Positions 32,176-42,800 of a stretch of 64,000 bases of DNA are shown here, piece after piece. The notes under the pieces are model-generated. The model made no database searches. It was not told where the DNA came from and was given only the letters and a program-made list of their open reading frames with translations. The number at the start of each line of letters is the position of its first letter. The stretch's first letter is position 1. The stretch is from Liolophura sinensis. Taxonomy: Eukaryota; Mollusca; Polyplacophora; Chitonida; Chitonidae. Location: positions 32,577,645 to 32,641,644 of the forward strand of contig NC_088305.1 of assembly GCF_032854445.1 (NCBI RefSeq), read 5' to 3'. The position numbers and the translations under genes were made by a program.

Positions 32176-32610
32176 CAGGTTCGTCAGCGCGCGGTAATGA
32201 TTGCCGCAAAGAGGCCCACAGTGCAGTCATCTGTGGGCAGGCGGAATGCGGTAAAACTGTCTTCATCGTCGATCTGCTGGAAGGCCCCTACTGCGGTTAT
32301 TTCGAGCACATTGTGATCGTCTGCTCCATGCTTCAATTTAACAAGACGTATTAGCGGCGGTGATGGGTAGTATGTCGGACACGGAGGTCTACTGTTTCAA
32401 CCCGGGTGAACGGCTTCACGACTACTTGAGGGCGCTGTACAAGGTTTTCTAAGGGGAACCCATGCTGTACATCGTTGATGACTGTAGCGCCCCGAAGGCG
32501 TTGACTAAGGAAAAGGACATGCTCAGTTCCCTGGCTCTCTCCGGCCGACATGCGGACCAAAGCGTGTGGGTCCTCACTCAGAAGTATTGTCGCGCCCTAC
32601 ACCCGGGATA
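32176..32610 (+). pseudogene. FtsK/HerA-type packaging ATPase of a virus-like element
   Basis: Frame 1 (to 32354) contains a Walker A P-loop, CGQAECGKTVFIVDLLEGP, then VIVCSMLQFNKTY. After a shift the text continues with FNPGERLHDYLRALYKVF, a Walker B strand MLYIVDDCSAPKAL, and GRHADQSVWVLTQKY, the downstream polar-strand motif of A32/HerA-like ATPases. These enzymes pump DNA into capsids in Mavericks/Polintons, adintoviruses and nucleocytoplasmic viruses. A stop separates YKVF from GEPML, and the frame ends soon after KYC, so the protein is truncated and inactive. Confidence 0.65.
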
Positions 32611-33121
32611 ATTGTTATTGTTGGAAATTCTCTAATAAATCTCCAAACATAAGATCCCAGAGGAAGAACTGACATAAGAGTTTTAGGTACTCTAATAACC
32701 TATAGGGATCCTGGGTGCTATTATAAATATAAGACAACATAATGATCTAAAGAAGTAACAGACTCATAGAAAACAGAGATTAGGAATGCAGTTATAGATG
32801 AACATTTTATCACAATAAAATTAACAAAGAGTTCACGCGAGTGGAATAAACGATTCACGAAAAGTTAAAGTATCCCTTGGGTGCTACTATCATCTTCCAG
32901 GTACCAGGTAGGCAGGGTAAGCTTCTGTAATCTTCCGGTTCATAATAGGGTGAAAAGGAGGTAATTCATAATAAGCTGGATACTGAAGCTAATATCACCA
33001 TAAATGGTTGTATTTTCAATTCCGATTAAATAATATGCATCTCCATATAACTGATTTCCAAGGTCAGGGCTATGTATTTTACATGAGCTTGTCAAAAAGA
33101 AAGTTAGTTTAACTATACACC
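32611..33121. other. No recognisable feature
   Basis: AT-rich, between the virus-like cassette and the Penelope-like element. No terminal repeats of either were identified. Confidence 0.35.
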
Positions 33122-34405
33122 GTCTAGACATTGATGGTCTACCTAAAGTTAAACAGGTTCTGAAGGATCCCACTGTGAAAGAAACACTCGCTGACATTCA
33201 TAGTAAATTTGTCATCACTGTAGCAGACAAGGCTCCTAATAATGTCATCTTTATTTGCAAGAATTATTATTATCAAATTCTTGTTCAAGAGCTATGTGCA
33301 TCTACAACGACATCCACGTATTCTGCTACTACATGTACTCTGGAGGAACTATTTAACAAACACAAAACCTTTCTTAAAGAAAGGCGCATAAATATACCTA
33401 CCCGTCAGACAGAAATACCACAACTTTACTGGATTCCTAAAATGCATAAATCCCCATACAAGGCTCGATTTATTGAAGGTTAAAGAAGCTGTACCACCAA
33501 ACTCTTGTCAACCCTACTTACGAGAGCGTTACAAGAAGTAAAGTCATTTTGGAATAAGTATTGTTGTGCCATAACAAAAAATTCAGGTGTCAACTGCATG
33601 TGGATTCTTAACAACTCCAAACGTCTTACAGAAGAATTCGATGCTCATATGCATGTACCGTACAAAGACGTATCCACATGGGATTTCCCTACTCTCTATA
33701 CTACGATTCCTCACAAAGATCTTATTGAAAGAATATCGTCGTTAATCGCCTTGGTTTTACTAAAACAGGTCACCGTTACATTAACGTCAGAAGCAATAAG
33801 GTTTTCTTTAGTTCTACTCTTTATAAAGGTTACCACTCATGGGATGTTACATTATTTATTGAATTACTTGAATTTCTCATTAATAACATCTATGTGAAAT
33901 TCGGAGATACCATTTACCAACAGTGCATAGGTATTCCAATGGGTACCAGTTGTGCGCCCCCTTTTTTTTTACAGACCTATACCTGTTTTCATATGAATAC
34001 GACTATATGCAGAAATTACTTAAAAGTAATATCTTTAAAGCTCGATCCTTTTCATTTACCAAGCGGTATATTGATGATCTACTAGTGTTAAATAATCCCC
34101 ATATTGCTGAAGCGGTGAAGGAAATCTATCCGCCTTCATTGGATTTAAAGGAGACAACAGATAGTCCTGATGGTACGTCTTATTTGGATCTATATCTGTA
34201 CAAAGACGAACAAGTTCTCCTTTCACGCCGCCTTTACGACAAAAGGGATAATTTCAATTTAGATAGCAATATACCAAAGGGTCCTGCATATGGCGTATAC
34301 ATATCTTGCCTTGAAGCATTTGTCAGATCTTGCGTTAATTGTGATGATTTTAATCTGCGTCACAAGTTGCTAGTTCAAAAACTAGTTTGTCAAGGATACT
34401 CCATC
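33122..34405 (+). pseudogene. Penelope-like retroelement RT, copy 2
   Basis: Open segments 33175-33483, 33505-33897 and 33923-34405 follow the family in order: KFVITVADKAPNNVIFICKN, PQLYWIPKMHKSPYKARFI, WDFPTLYTTIPHKDLIERI (motif A region), then IGIPMGTSCAPPFF and FTKRYIDDLLVLNN with the catalytic YIDD. DLKETTDSPDGTSYLDLYL and RRLYDKRDNFNLD follow. Stops or frameshifts at about 33483, 33500 and 33900 break it. Penelope-like RTs are related to telomerase; many carry a C-terminal GIY-YIG nuclease. Here homology stops at about 34405 (QGYSIN), before any such domain. Confidence 0.85.
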
Positions 34406-34860
34406 AATGTTTCAACGTGCCACATGTGTCACCCATGTGCTTGAGTCATCAGTGATGGAAACGGCCCCAGCAGGTGGGTATACCAGACAGCACGTACAGC
34501 CATCGCTCCAATCAGCCCACGAAGTGGTTTCAGACTATGAGGGTCAGCTCCACGGGATTTCGCTTATGGGGAAAAATATTTATATGTTTCTCCTTCCCCC
34601 CCAAAATCAAGTGACGAATTATGTAACAGCTTGGAGACATCACCTATCTGCTCTCACTCTCGGACAACAGTTGCTTGCCCCTTGCAGCCCCTCGACATTG
34701 TAGATAGCGTAGGTGACAGTTCAGAGGTACCACCCATTTGCGGTCTGGCTTCAAAAGCCTCAACGTCGAGGCTTCTGAACAATAGCGACAGAACATTACA
34801 TGTTAGTGTAGCCGCAAGCCCCAGGGAGCCTGACCTCACATCCCGATGAATGTTGTATAT
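34406..34860 (+). other. Non-PLE sequence fused to the Penelope-like RT
   Basis: Beyond 34405 this copy departs from copy 1, which continues through KFRKFYNVYNSLVSKN. The frame is partly open (34407-34703 and 34631-34849) but has no recognised domain. A small hairpin (AAGCCTC-AACGTC-GAGGCTT) lies near 34755-34776. Confidence 0.4.
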
Positions 34861-35937
34861 TGTGTTAAATAATCTGTTTTTGTCATCTAATAAATGTTTT
34901 AAACATATACACTAATATTTGGTTATCAGCACAAAATGCCGATTAACACACGTGTTGAATATAGGTTATGACAGCTCAGTGCTCAAAATTAGATTTTAAG
35001 TTGTGACAAGAATTCATGACTCGACAGTCAGTTGTATCAAGCTAAAATGCTAAGTCGTAAAATGGCCAAAAAAATAGAAAAGTTAAAAATACCGCAAACT
35101 GCCAGATGCCCTCGTACAGCAACGTGATTCCCATCTGTGAGCTCTGAGAGCTTAATATTATATATCTTAAAATATTTTGCCGAACGTGATAAATTGTAAC
35201 ACGACAAAATCCGGTGGTTTTCAGCTAACAATGACACTGGAATTGTTTCTAGAATAATTATAGCATACAATTTTTACCAACATTATTAGCAATCAGAGTC
35301 AAAATTAACGAAATATTTCGCCATAGTTCTGCTGCAATGTACGTGATATGGGGATTGCCTTTCGATTTTACGTATTTGTTGATTTAAAACTGTTGCAATG
35401 CGAACTGCCTGTATTCTGCTCCAGAGTGATCAATCCGCAGGACATTCTGCGTATGTAAGATACATAGGTTACAGCAAAGGCTGCTAATGGTGAAATAAAA
35501 AAATTTTCATATGACTGGGTGACTTTGCTTATTTAAATTCTGCCATCGTTCGTTTTGGTTTTGTAGAAACACGGCAGACATTATCCAGAAATGCATTTTT
35601 CTTGACAACGTTTTAAGTCAGATGAAAACAAATTAACTCAATTAATTATGCATTGCAGTTGATCTTCATGCTGCCAAGTGATTTATATTCAAACAAACTG
35701 AACAAATACAACCTGCAAAACTGTCAAATGAGCAAAGCACAAGGAATCATGAAATAAAATAAATGCTATTTATTTTCAGCTAATGCGTCTCAAACAATCA
35801 CAACGAACTAGCTGCAAACTCAAAATTCAAGTTCAATTCCTCACGAATTGCTACAGTTATGGTAACGTACACGTCATTACACATCTGTTATATGGAAGGA
35901 TAAATGTGCACATATATTATTATCATCCACTTATTGG

Positions 35938-35939
<2 letters not shown>
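34861..35939. other. No recognisable feature
   Basis: AT-rich intergenic-type sequence without supported exons or repeats. Confidence 0.4.

Positions 35940-35995
<56 letters not shown>
35940..35995. repeat. (AT)n microsatellite
   Basis: Uninterrupted dinucleotide run of about 28 units. Confidence 0.95.
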
Positions 35996-35997
<2 letters not shown>

Positions 35998-36033
35998 ACA
36001 CAACTATGATTCAAAGTAACACATAGGACTAGA

Positions 36034-38640
36034 ATGAATGATTATGGCTTAACGCCACATCGGCAATATTTCAGCCATATCTTGGCGAGAACAAAGTGAC
36101 AACACTAGACGGTTAAGGTTTTTGGTATGATAGTGTGAACATCAAGAGTAAAACAAAAAGTACAGACATGTTTAAGATCATATAAAAGAAAAATAAGAGT
36201 TGAAACCCACAAGTTATTCCACAAGTATAAGAATTGTTGCCAATGACAGGATGAATGGCATACAGTTTGTTATGGATCTGCAAGTCCCATTCACCCTGCC
36301 AAAGGCGACAAATATATTTAATAATATTTGGGCGAAAGTCAGAACACAGGACTTAAAGGTTTATTTAAGGCAGCCTTCGATTCCCTGTCTACGACTTTGT
36401 TTCCACGAATATCAATATGACTTGGTATCCAACAGAATATGATATCTTTACCTCTTTTAACCAGTTTTCTATGCAAGGCTATAATCTCAAGAATTAAAGG
36501 ATTTTTAAATTTATTATTCTCAATTGCCAAAAGACAAGACAGCGAGTCGCTGCATATCACTGCCCTCTGGGCACGCCCAGAGGAAACATATGATACGGCC
36601 AGGGGTATAGCCCTGGCCTCTGCAGAAAAGATAGAAGATGAAAGTGGCAGACGAAGGGAAGTGACCAGCTGCTCTAAGACAGCCGCAGCCGCAGCCCTAT
36701 CACCATCCTATGACCCATCAGTATATATAAATTTGCAATCCGGATAATTAGCCTTGATTTCCGCAAAACTTTCCTGAATTATAAGAGGATTTGTATGTGA
36801 TTTATTATGTTTTCGTAGATCAAATATTAGTTTAGTTTGTGGAAGAAGCCATGGAGGAGACTCTGGAAAAGACACCGAAGCTATGTTCCCAAGTTTAATG
36901 TTGGCTTCCACAATATAACACGAACCCGGAACGAAGGGATCTTGTAAGGACATTTATTATATCTGTCTACGTATAATGGATTGAAAACACAGTCGTAGGC
37001 AGGGTTTGTTGGATGCGCTTTAAGGTTTGCAGCATAATGAAGGCTCAGTTTGATACGTCTCTGATGTAAAGAAGGCTCATCAGCCTCCACGTATAAACTC
37101 TCTTCTGATGAGGTTCCAAAAGCACCAAGGCTGAGCCTCAAACGTTGGTGACGAACAGGATCCAACATTTTAATATACGACTTCCTAGCGGAACCGTTAA
37201 TAATGGACCCATAGTCCAATGTATACCTCACCAGAGAACGATATCAATTAAGTAAAACTGATCGGTCAGCACCCCAATCGGTGCTAGACACGACCATAAG
37301 TGTATCGAGAGCCTTTGTACATTTAGGTTTATGCATTTTAATATGATGTATAAAAGATAGCTTACTATCAAATATTATACCTAAAAATTTTGTTTCTCCA
37401 ACAGTTTTAACCTGTTCACCACAAAAATTAAGCTCGGGATCAAGATGAAGTTTCCGTTTATTACAAAAATGCATACCGACGGTTTTAGACGTTGAAAATA
37501 TAAAACCGTTTTCAGCTGCCCATTTCTCGATTTAATCAGACAAAGCCGGAACTGACGTTCGATGTTCCATTTCCCGCTCCCAAGAGTCAGAAGGAGTGGA
37601 CCCAACCCGTACCTTGAACTGACGATTAGATAAAAATTGAGATGTAAATAAAGGTAAGCAACCTTTTAAATCCATATCCGCGAAGTCTTTTAAAATACCA
37701 TATTTCCATGTGATGTCGAAGGCCTTTTCAAGGTCGAAAAATATCGACACCATATGTTTTTTATTAACAAAAGCATCACGAATAAAAGCTTCAAATCGAA
37801 CAAGGTGATCTAAAGTAGATGGGCCTTGACAAAAACCACACTGAATATTAGATAAAAGCTTGTTGGTTTCGAGAAACCAAACAAGTCTATCTTTGATCAT
37901 CCGTTCCATAGTCTTACAAACACAGCTGGTAAAAGCTATGGGACGGTAATTATTTGGATCAGTATGATCCTTACCCGGTTTGGGGACCGGGATAATACAC
38001 GCCTTCCTCCATGATAGTGGAAAATTACCAATTATCTAAATATCATTAAGCAAGTCCAAGGGAGTCTCCAGTGGCTCAGGTGGTAAATGGTTCAGAAACT
38101 TCTAATATACGTTATCAGGACCACAAGCAGTATCGTGGGCCTTTTTTAATGCAGTTGTAAGTTCCTCGATATTAAAAGGACGATTATAATCTTCTAAATT
38201 CTTAGAAGAAAAGGGCAATTTCATTTTCTCCTTCTGGTTTTTAATATGTTGGAATTCTTTAGTATAGTTCCCAGAAGAAGATTTTTTTGGAAATTGTCTC
38301 AGCTAATTTATTGGCTATATCGGATGGAGAGGTTAATATATTATCTCCATCTTTTGAATTCTGGACTTTTGCTTTATTATTTTTGCCTTTAAGTTTCTAA
38401 ACCATGTTCCAGACCTTACGCATAGGTGTTTTTGACGTAATGCCCGAAACAAAGGTCCGCCAACAAGATCATCTCTTGGACTTGAGTAATCGCCGAGCCT
38501 TAGCTCTAAATGCACGAACCTGATTTAAGTTATTATCAGTAGGACAATGATTAAATCTGAGCTCGGCCTTTATGGTTTTGCGACAGTCATTATCACACCA
38601 GGGTTTACTTTTCGATTTTGGTTTTTTTCGCGCTAAATTA
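36034..38640 (-). mobile_element. Jockey-like LINE, copy C (longest minus-strand copy)
   Basis: Minus-strand order: RT N-terminal part (about 38640-37910), fingers/palm (37909-37532, with QCGFCQGPSTLDHLVRF and SIFFDLEKAFDITWKYGIL, motif A Asp present), distal RT (37474-37000, FLGIIFDSKLSFIHHIKMH, VRHQRLRLSLGAFGTSSE), RNase H (36953-36339, KFIYTDGS, SDSLSCLLAIENNKFKNP, WIPSHIDIRGN) and 3' UTR (36200-36034, ending at the ATTC tail). Motifs B and C are lost in a deletion near 37565. RNase H catalytic residues look intact, but frames are broken. Same family as copies A, B and D. Confidence 0.82.
36339..36953 (-). pseudogene. RNase H domain of LINE copy C
   Basis: Two frames: 36953-36708, ending KFIYTDGS (first catalytic Asp), and 36560-36339, with MICSDSLSCLLAIEN (third acidic block) and IFCWIPSHIDIRGNKVVD, where the DEDD-type His/Asp region reads WIPSHIDIRGN. 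Between them lies the shifted AAAVLE-type segment. The domain belongs to the host-like RNase H1 fold carried by jockey and I-type LINEs. Confidence 0.75.
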
Positions 38641-39734
38641 CGGAAAGAAATATATATTGAATTTACTGTATTTATTATAATTAATAATAATTAATTAATT
38701 CCATTATAATTAAGTTTCACAGGGTGAATTTTGAGGTTATATTATATTTGATCGCAAATACTAGTGACCAAAACAATTATGGTCAACGGTTGAGTGACCA
38801 GCTTTTTCGTTTTTGAGCATATGATTTTTACCAAACTTTTCTTGGCCAGTCAGTGAGCGACGAAAATTTATTTTGGCCACAGTAACCAAATTCACCTCAC
38901 AGTGAAGGGAGCAAAGTGAAAAACAAGAAGGCACAATGTACACACACCTAATGACCTATGTGACATGCATATGTACAGAATCTTACTTCGTTACATTCAA
39001 ATACTACACAATCCGTTGTCTTGCTGTTCATTTTATTTATTTGGTTATTGTTTTACGTAATACTCATAAATACTTATAATAGTGACAGCCATCATTATTT
39101 AGGGTAAAAATCGAACAGGTCCCAAGGGGAACCAACGACCATCCGCAGCTTTTCAAATCGATTAACTTTAATTTATGGTGTGTTCGACCAAAAATATTTT
39201 TGTCGAACTGACCACAAATAACTAGGTCGGCCTGACAAGAAATAACTTGGTCGGTGTGGTATATATGAGTACATCCTCATGCAGAAATACTTTTGTGTTG
39301 GAAAAAAAATTGTGACAGATACAAGTGACCCAAACAATTATGTTTAGGGGTTGTGTGACCAGGTTTTTTCTTTTGACCAGATAATTCTGACCAGTCTTTT
39401 TGGTCAGTCAGTGGGTGACCAACAGTTATCCTGTCGCGGTTTATATTTAACTTTTAGCCAATTTCAGCAGCCAAGGCAGTTGTCTACAGTCAAGGTATAA
39501 CAGCAGCTGACTTATAACTCATATTTAATGTACTGTTACACAATTATTTTTGGGTTAAGTACTAAATTGAAGACTTGACATCCCTCACACGCGATGCATC
39601 AATATAATGTTGTGCTCGTGTCGAACAACCATATAACCATGATATATGTGAGTTCATGTTTATTTATAGCTTGAGAGGTGTTTCCCCTCTACTTTCATTT
39701 TTATATTCAGCTTTTTATATTAGATTCCACTAAG
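38641..39734. other. AT-rich upstream region with a degenerate duplicated motif
   Basis: Sequence upstream of the ankyrin gene. Two imperfect copies of a ~110-bp block occur (38757-38890 and 39325-39430), with several GACCA/TGGTC-type words between them. No clear promoter could be defined; the start codon at 39735 follows TTTTATATTAGATTCC. Confidence 0.4.
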
Positions 39735-39860
39735 ATGGCGACGGCTAGGTCTACACGTAGATGGAATTGTGGATTTCTAATCACGGCTGCTAACAATGGG
39801 GAGCTTCAAAAGCTTAAAGATCTTGTGATGAGGGGCGCCGATGTTAACTCGCGCAGCCGG
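39735..39860 (+). CDS. Ankyrin gene exon 1 (start codon)
   Basis: The frame starts MATARSTRRWNCGFLITAAN and continues GELQKLKDLVMRGADVNSRSR to a GTGAGT donor. The context AAGATGG suits initiation. It encodes a basic leader and an ankyrin helix pair. The last 40 bases are copied in reverse in the following intron. Confidence 0.75.
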
Positions 39861-42800
39861 GTGAGTTTTTTGTTTGTTATATCCAGCAAAAGGCGAGCAA
39901 GACAAACATCGCCTGGCACAGTACTATGGCGGGGTCCTGTCGGTATTCCATGTACATAACATTCAGGCTAATACAGTACAAGAGGGAAGTTCTACCTGTG
40001 TTAATCGGTACTCTGACTAACATATTACTTGAGTGAAGATCTTTCGGCGCTGCACAAGACTAACACTGTTTCACTGTGCAGTTTTATGGGTTAGGGGCCT
40101 TATCTTTGAGTGTACTAGTGTAAAGTTCTTTTGAGTGTGCTGCTTCGTGATTTAAACGTGCCGTACGATGTGGATAAACCACAAAACATAATCATTTGTT
40201 CATTGATTTGCTGCGCGAGTTAACATCGGCGCCCCTCATCACAAGATCTTCTCTGTCCTATAAAAAACGAGAATAAACCCAGAACAGTCCCAGCAGTGGT
40301 AGCAGGTGAAAGGAATAACTGGTGAAATCATTCCGTACAACTTAGTGCAATGACATGGTTGTCTTAGGTACATTTTTTAATAGATCCACTCTTTGATAGA
40401 TTGACTAGCTCACTAACGATAGGCGGTCTTTGACATAGCTAAGAGCGAGCAAACGCATCTATTAACGTATTGTAACAAATGCCAAGGAAGATAACATTTT
40501 CCGACAGAGGGAAGACAGCAAACATGGCGGATAAAAAGTCAAAAGTGACACAAGGTGTTCCTCATGCGGTATGGCCTTAAGGCAACTTGCCTAAGCATTC
40601 ATGATCACCCGAGCATGTCAAACTGTAAATATCCACACAGCCAAGCGCTATAGCTGTGTGTATATATTGCTGAAGAGTGTCATACTTGCATGTACAACTG
40701 TGCATATGCTATGTAGGTCATTGCGACATCTAGGATAGACCGAGGGTAATATCGGATTATGACTGTTTATTGATAGGGCGTTACTATGCTACATGTAGGT
40801 TAGGACTGAGCGACTTATAATACTGATATGATTAGACGGTAGCCCAGAAGGGGAAATCCGTTAAACTGCCAAACGATGTAACCCTAATGGTTGAAGGATT
40901 TCACTACGTGGATCACACAAGGATGTAAACTCGTGTCTCTGCAGCCGAAGTCCAGCGCTCTACCAACTGAGCTAAAGGGAAATTCCCACTAGTATAAGCA
41001 CTGGAAAGCTGTTCCCGTTACATAACCTTATCAAACAAGAGTTCAGGTGAACACAATATACGCCCCAACAAATGCATTTGTTTGAAATTTTTAAAATAAC
41101 ACCAGCAGCAGTGTGGTGAGTATAACGCCTGAGGGAAATCTTCATCGGATGTAGACAAGGTGTCCACCTCAAATCCAAACTTTATGCGGAAAACAGTTGG
41201 AGTTCAAATCTATTTATATAGTATATAAAAGGAAATGGCTCTCTAGTTACCATGGTAACTGCGGAAATGGACAAATTTGAGTCGCAACACATTGTCATCT
41301 GTGTATCTATGTATCCACCCAAAATTAGAACTCTGTGTGGAAAACTGTTAAAGTTATAGCCCGGACAAAAAATCATACCTATTTATATAATATACATAGG
41401 GAAATGTCAATCTGGTCACCATGACAACTGTGGAATTGGACATATGGGAGCCGCGACACATCATCTGTGTATGTATGTATCCACCAAACATTAAAATTTT
41501 ACGCAGAAAACTATTGGAGTTATAGACTGGACACGAATACCGAGGGATGGGCAGACGGACACAATCGCTATAACATAATACGCTCCGCCTAATTATACAT
41601 TTGTATAATTATGTAACCTGTACATCCCATGTTACGAGCCGGCAACAGTGCGCACAGATGATTATGACGCCAGTCTAAATCAATGACAATTCGTTAATAC
41701 TATAACAAAATTAACCCTGTACATCTATAATATATTTCTACAATTACAACACATTTGCACAATTATAACACATTTCCACAAGGTCCCATGTCCTTGCACG
41801 AAAGTCCTCCGGATAATGGGTCAGATATTGTGGCAGCAGTGGGATGGTGGAACTCCTCCCTATAACGGATCAGATATGGTGGCCGCGGTGGGATTGTGGT
41901 AGTGCTCCCGATAATGGATCAGATATGGTGGCAGCGGTGGGATGAGGGAACTCCTCCCGATAACGGATCGGATATGGTTGCCGCGGTGGGATTGTGGTAG
42001 TGCTCCCGATAATGGATCAGATATGGTGGCAGCGGTGGGATGGGGAAACTCCTCCCGATAACGGATCAGATATGGTGGCCGCGGTGGGATTGTGGTAGTG
42101 CTCCCGATAATGGATCAGATGTGGTGGCAGCGGTGGGATGAGGGAACTCCTCCCGATAACGGATCGGATATGATGGCCGCGGTGGGATTGTGGTAGTGCT
42201 CCCGATAATGGATCAGATATTATTGCTAAGAAAATGGAGGAACGTTGTGTTGAGGAGGATGTGTTTAGTGGGGATGACTGGGGCCAATTCCCAGATTCTT
42301 CTCCGCCAAAAACTATGTGCGAAACAGAGGTAAAAATCAAATTAATGGAGTTAGAAATGCAAAAGCAGCAAGCTGAGATAGAAGGCAGAAAGACGAAAGA
42401 GAAACGCAAAAGGAACCAGTTGAGAAAGAAAGACAGAGAGAAAAAAGAGAATTTAGATCACGACAAGAGCGAATGAGAATTAAAGCTCAGGAAAGAGAGA
42501 GAGGCGGACAGCATGATTTACAAAAATTAGAAATAGGATTTAGGGAAAGGAATATCCTAACTCCGATTCTAGATTCATAGTCAGTAGGGAAGTTAGATTA
42601 GTCCCGCCTTTTGATGAAGTTGAAGTAGATAAATACTTTCAACATTTTGAAAAATGTTGTCTGATGGATTGAGGGAAGAGTTTTTGTGTCAGAGGAATGT
42701 GTTTCTCTAAATGAAAATTGTTCTTCTCCTGTACCCATTCAAATTCTACGTGATACTGGGGCATCCCAGTCACTATTTTTAGCCATTTTGGGATGAGTTG

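Noticed and set aside
34390-34470. Hammerhead-ribozyme-like CTGATGA and GAAAC on the minus strand beside the Penelope-like RT
   Set aside because: Penelope-like elements can carry hammerheads, but the segment between the core motifs does not form a proper stem II and stems I and III cannot be drawn.
40925-40985. Possible tRNA gene on the minus strand
   Set aside because: The T-arm is degenerate and no acceptor stem is formed; more like a SINE head.
41818-42222. Regular repeats reminiscent of a CRISPR array
   Set aside because: Units are directly adjacent 49-bp repeats without unique spacers, in an animal intron.
42017-42409. Minus-strand frame of 130 codons over the minisatellite
   Set aside because: Open only because of the 49-bp repeat; antisense to Gag.
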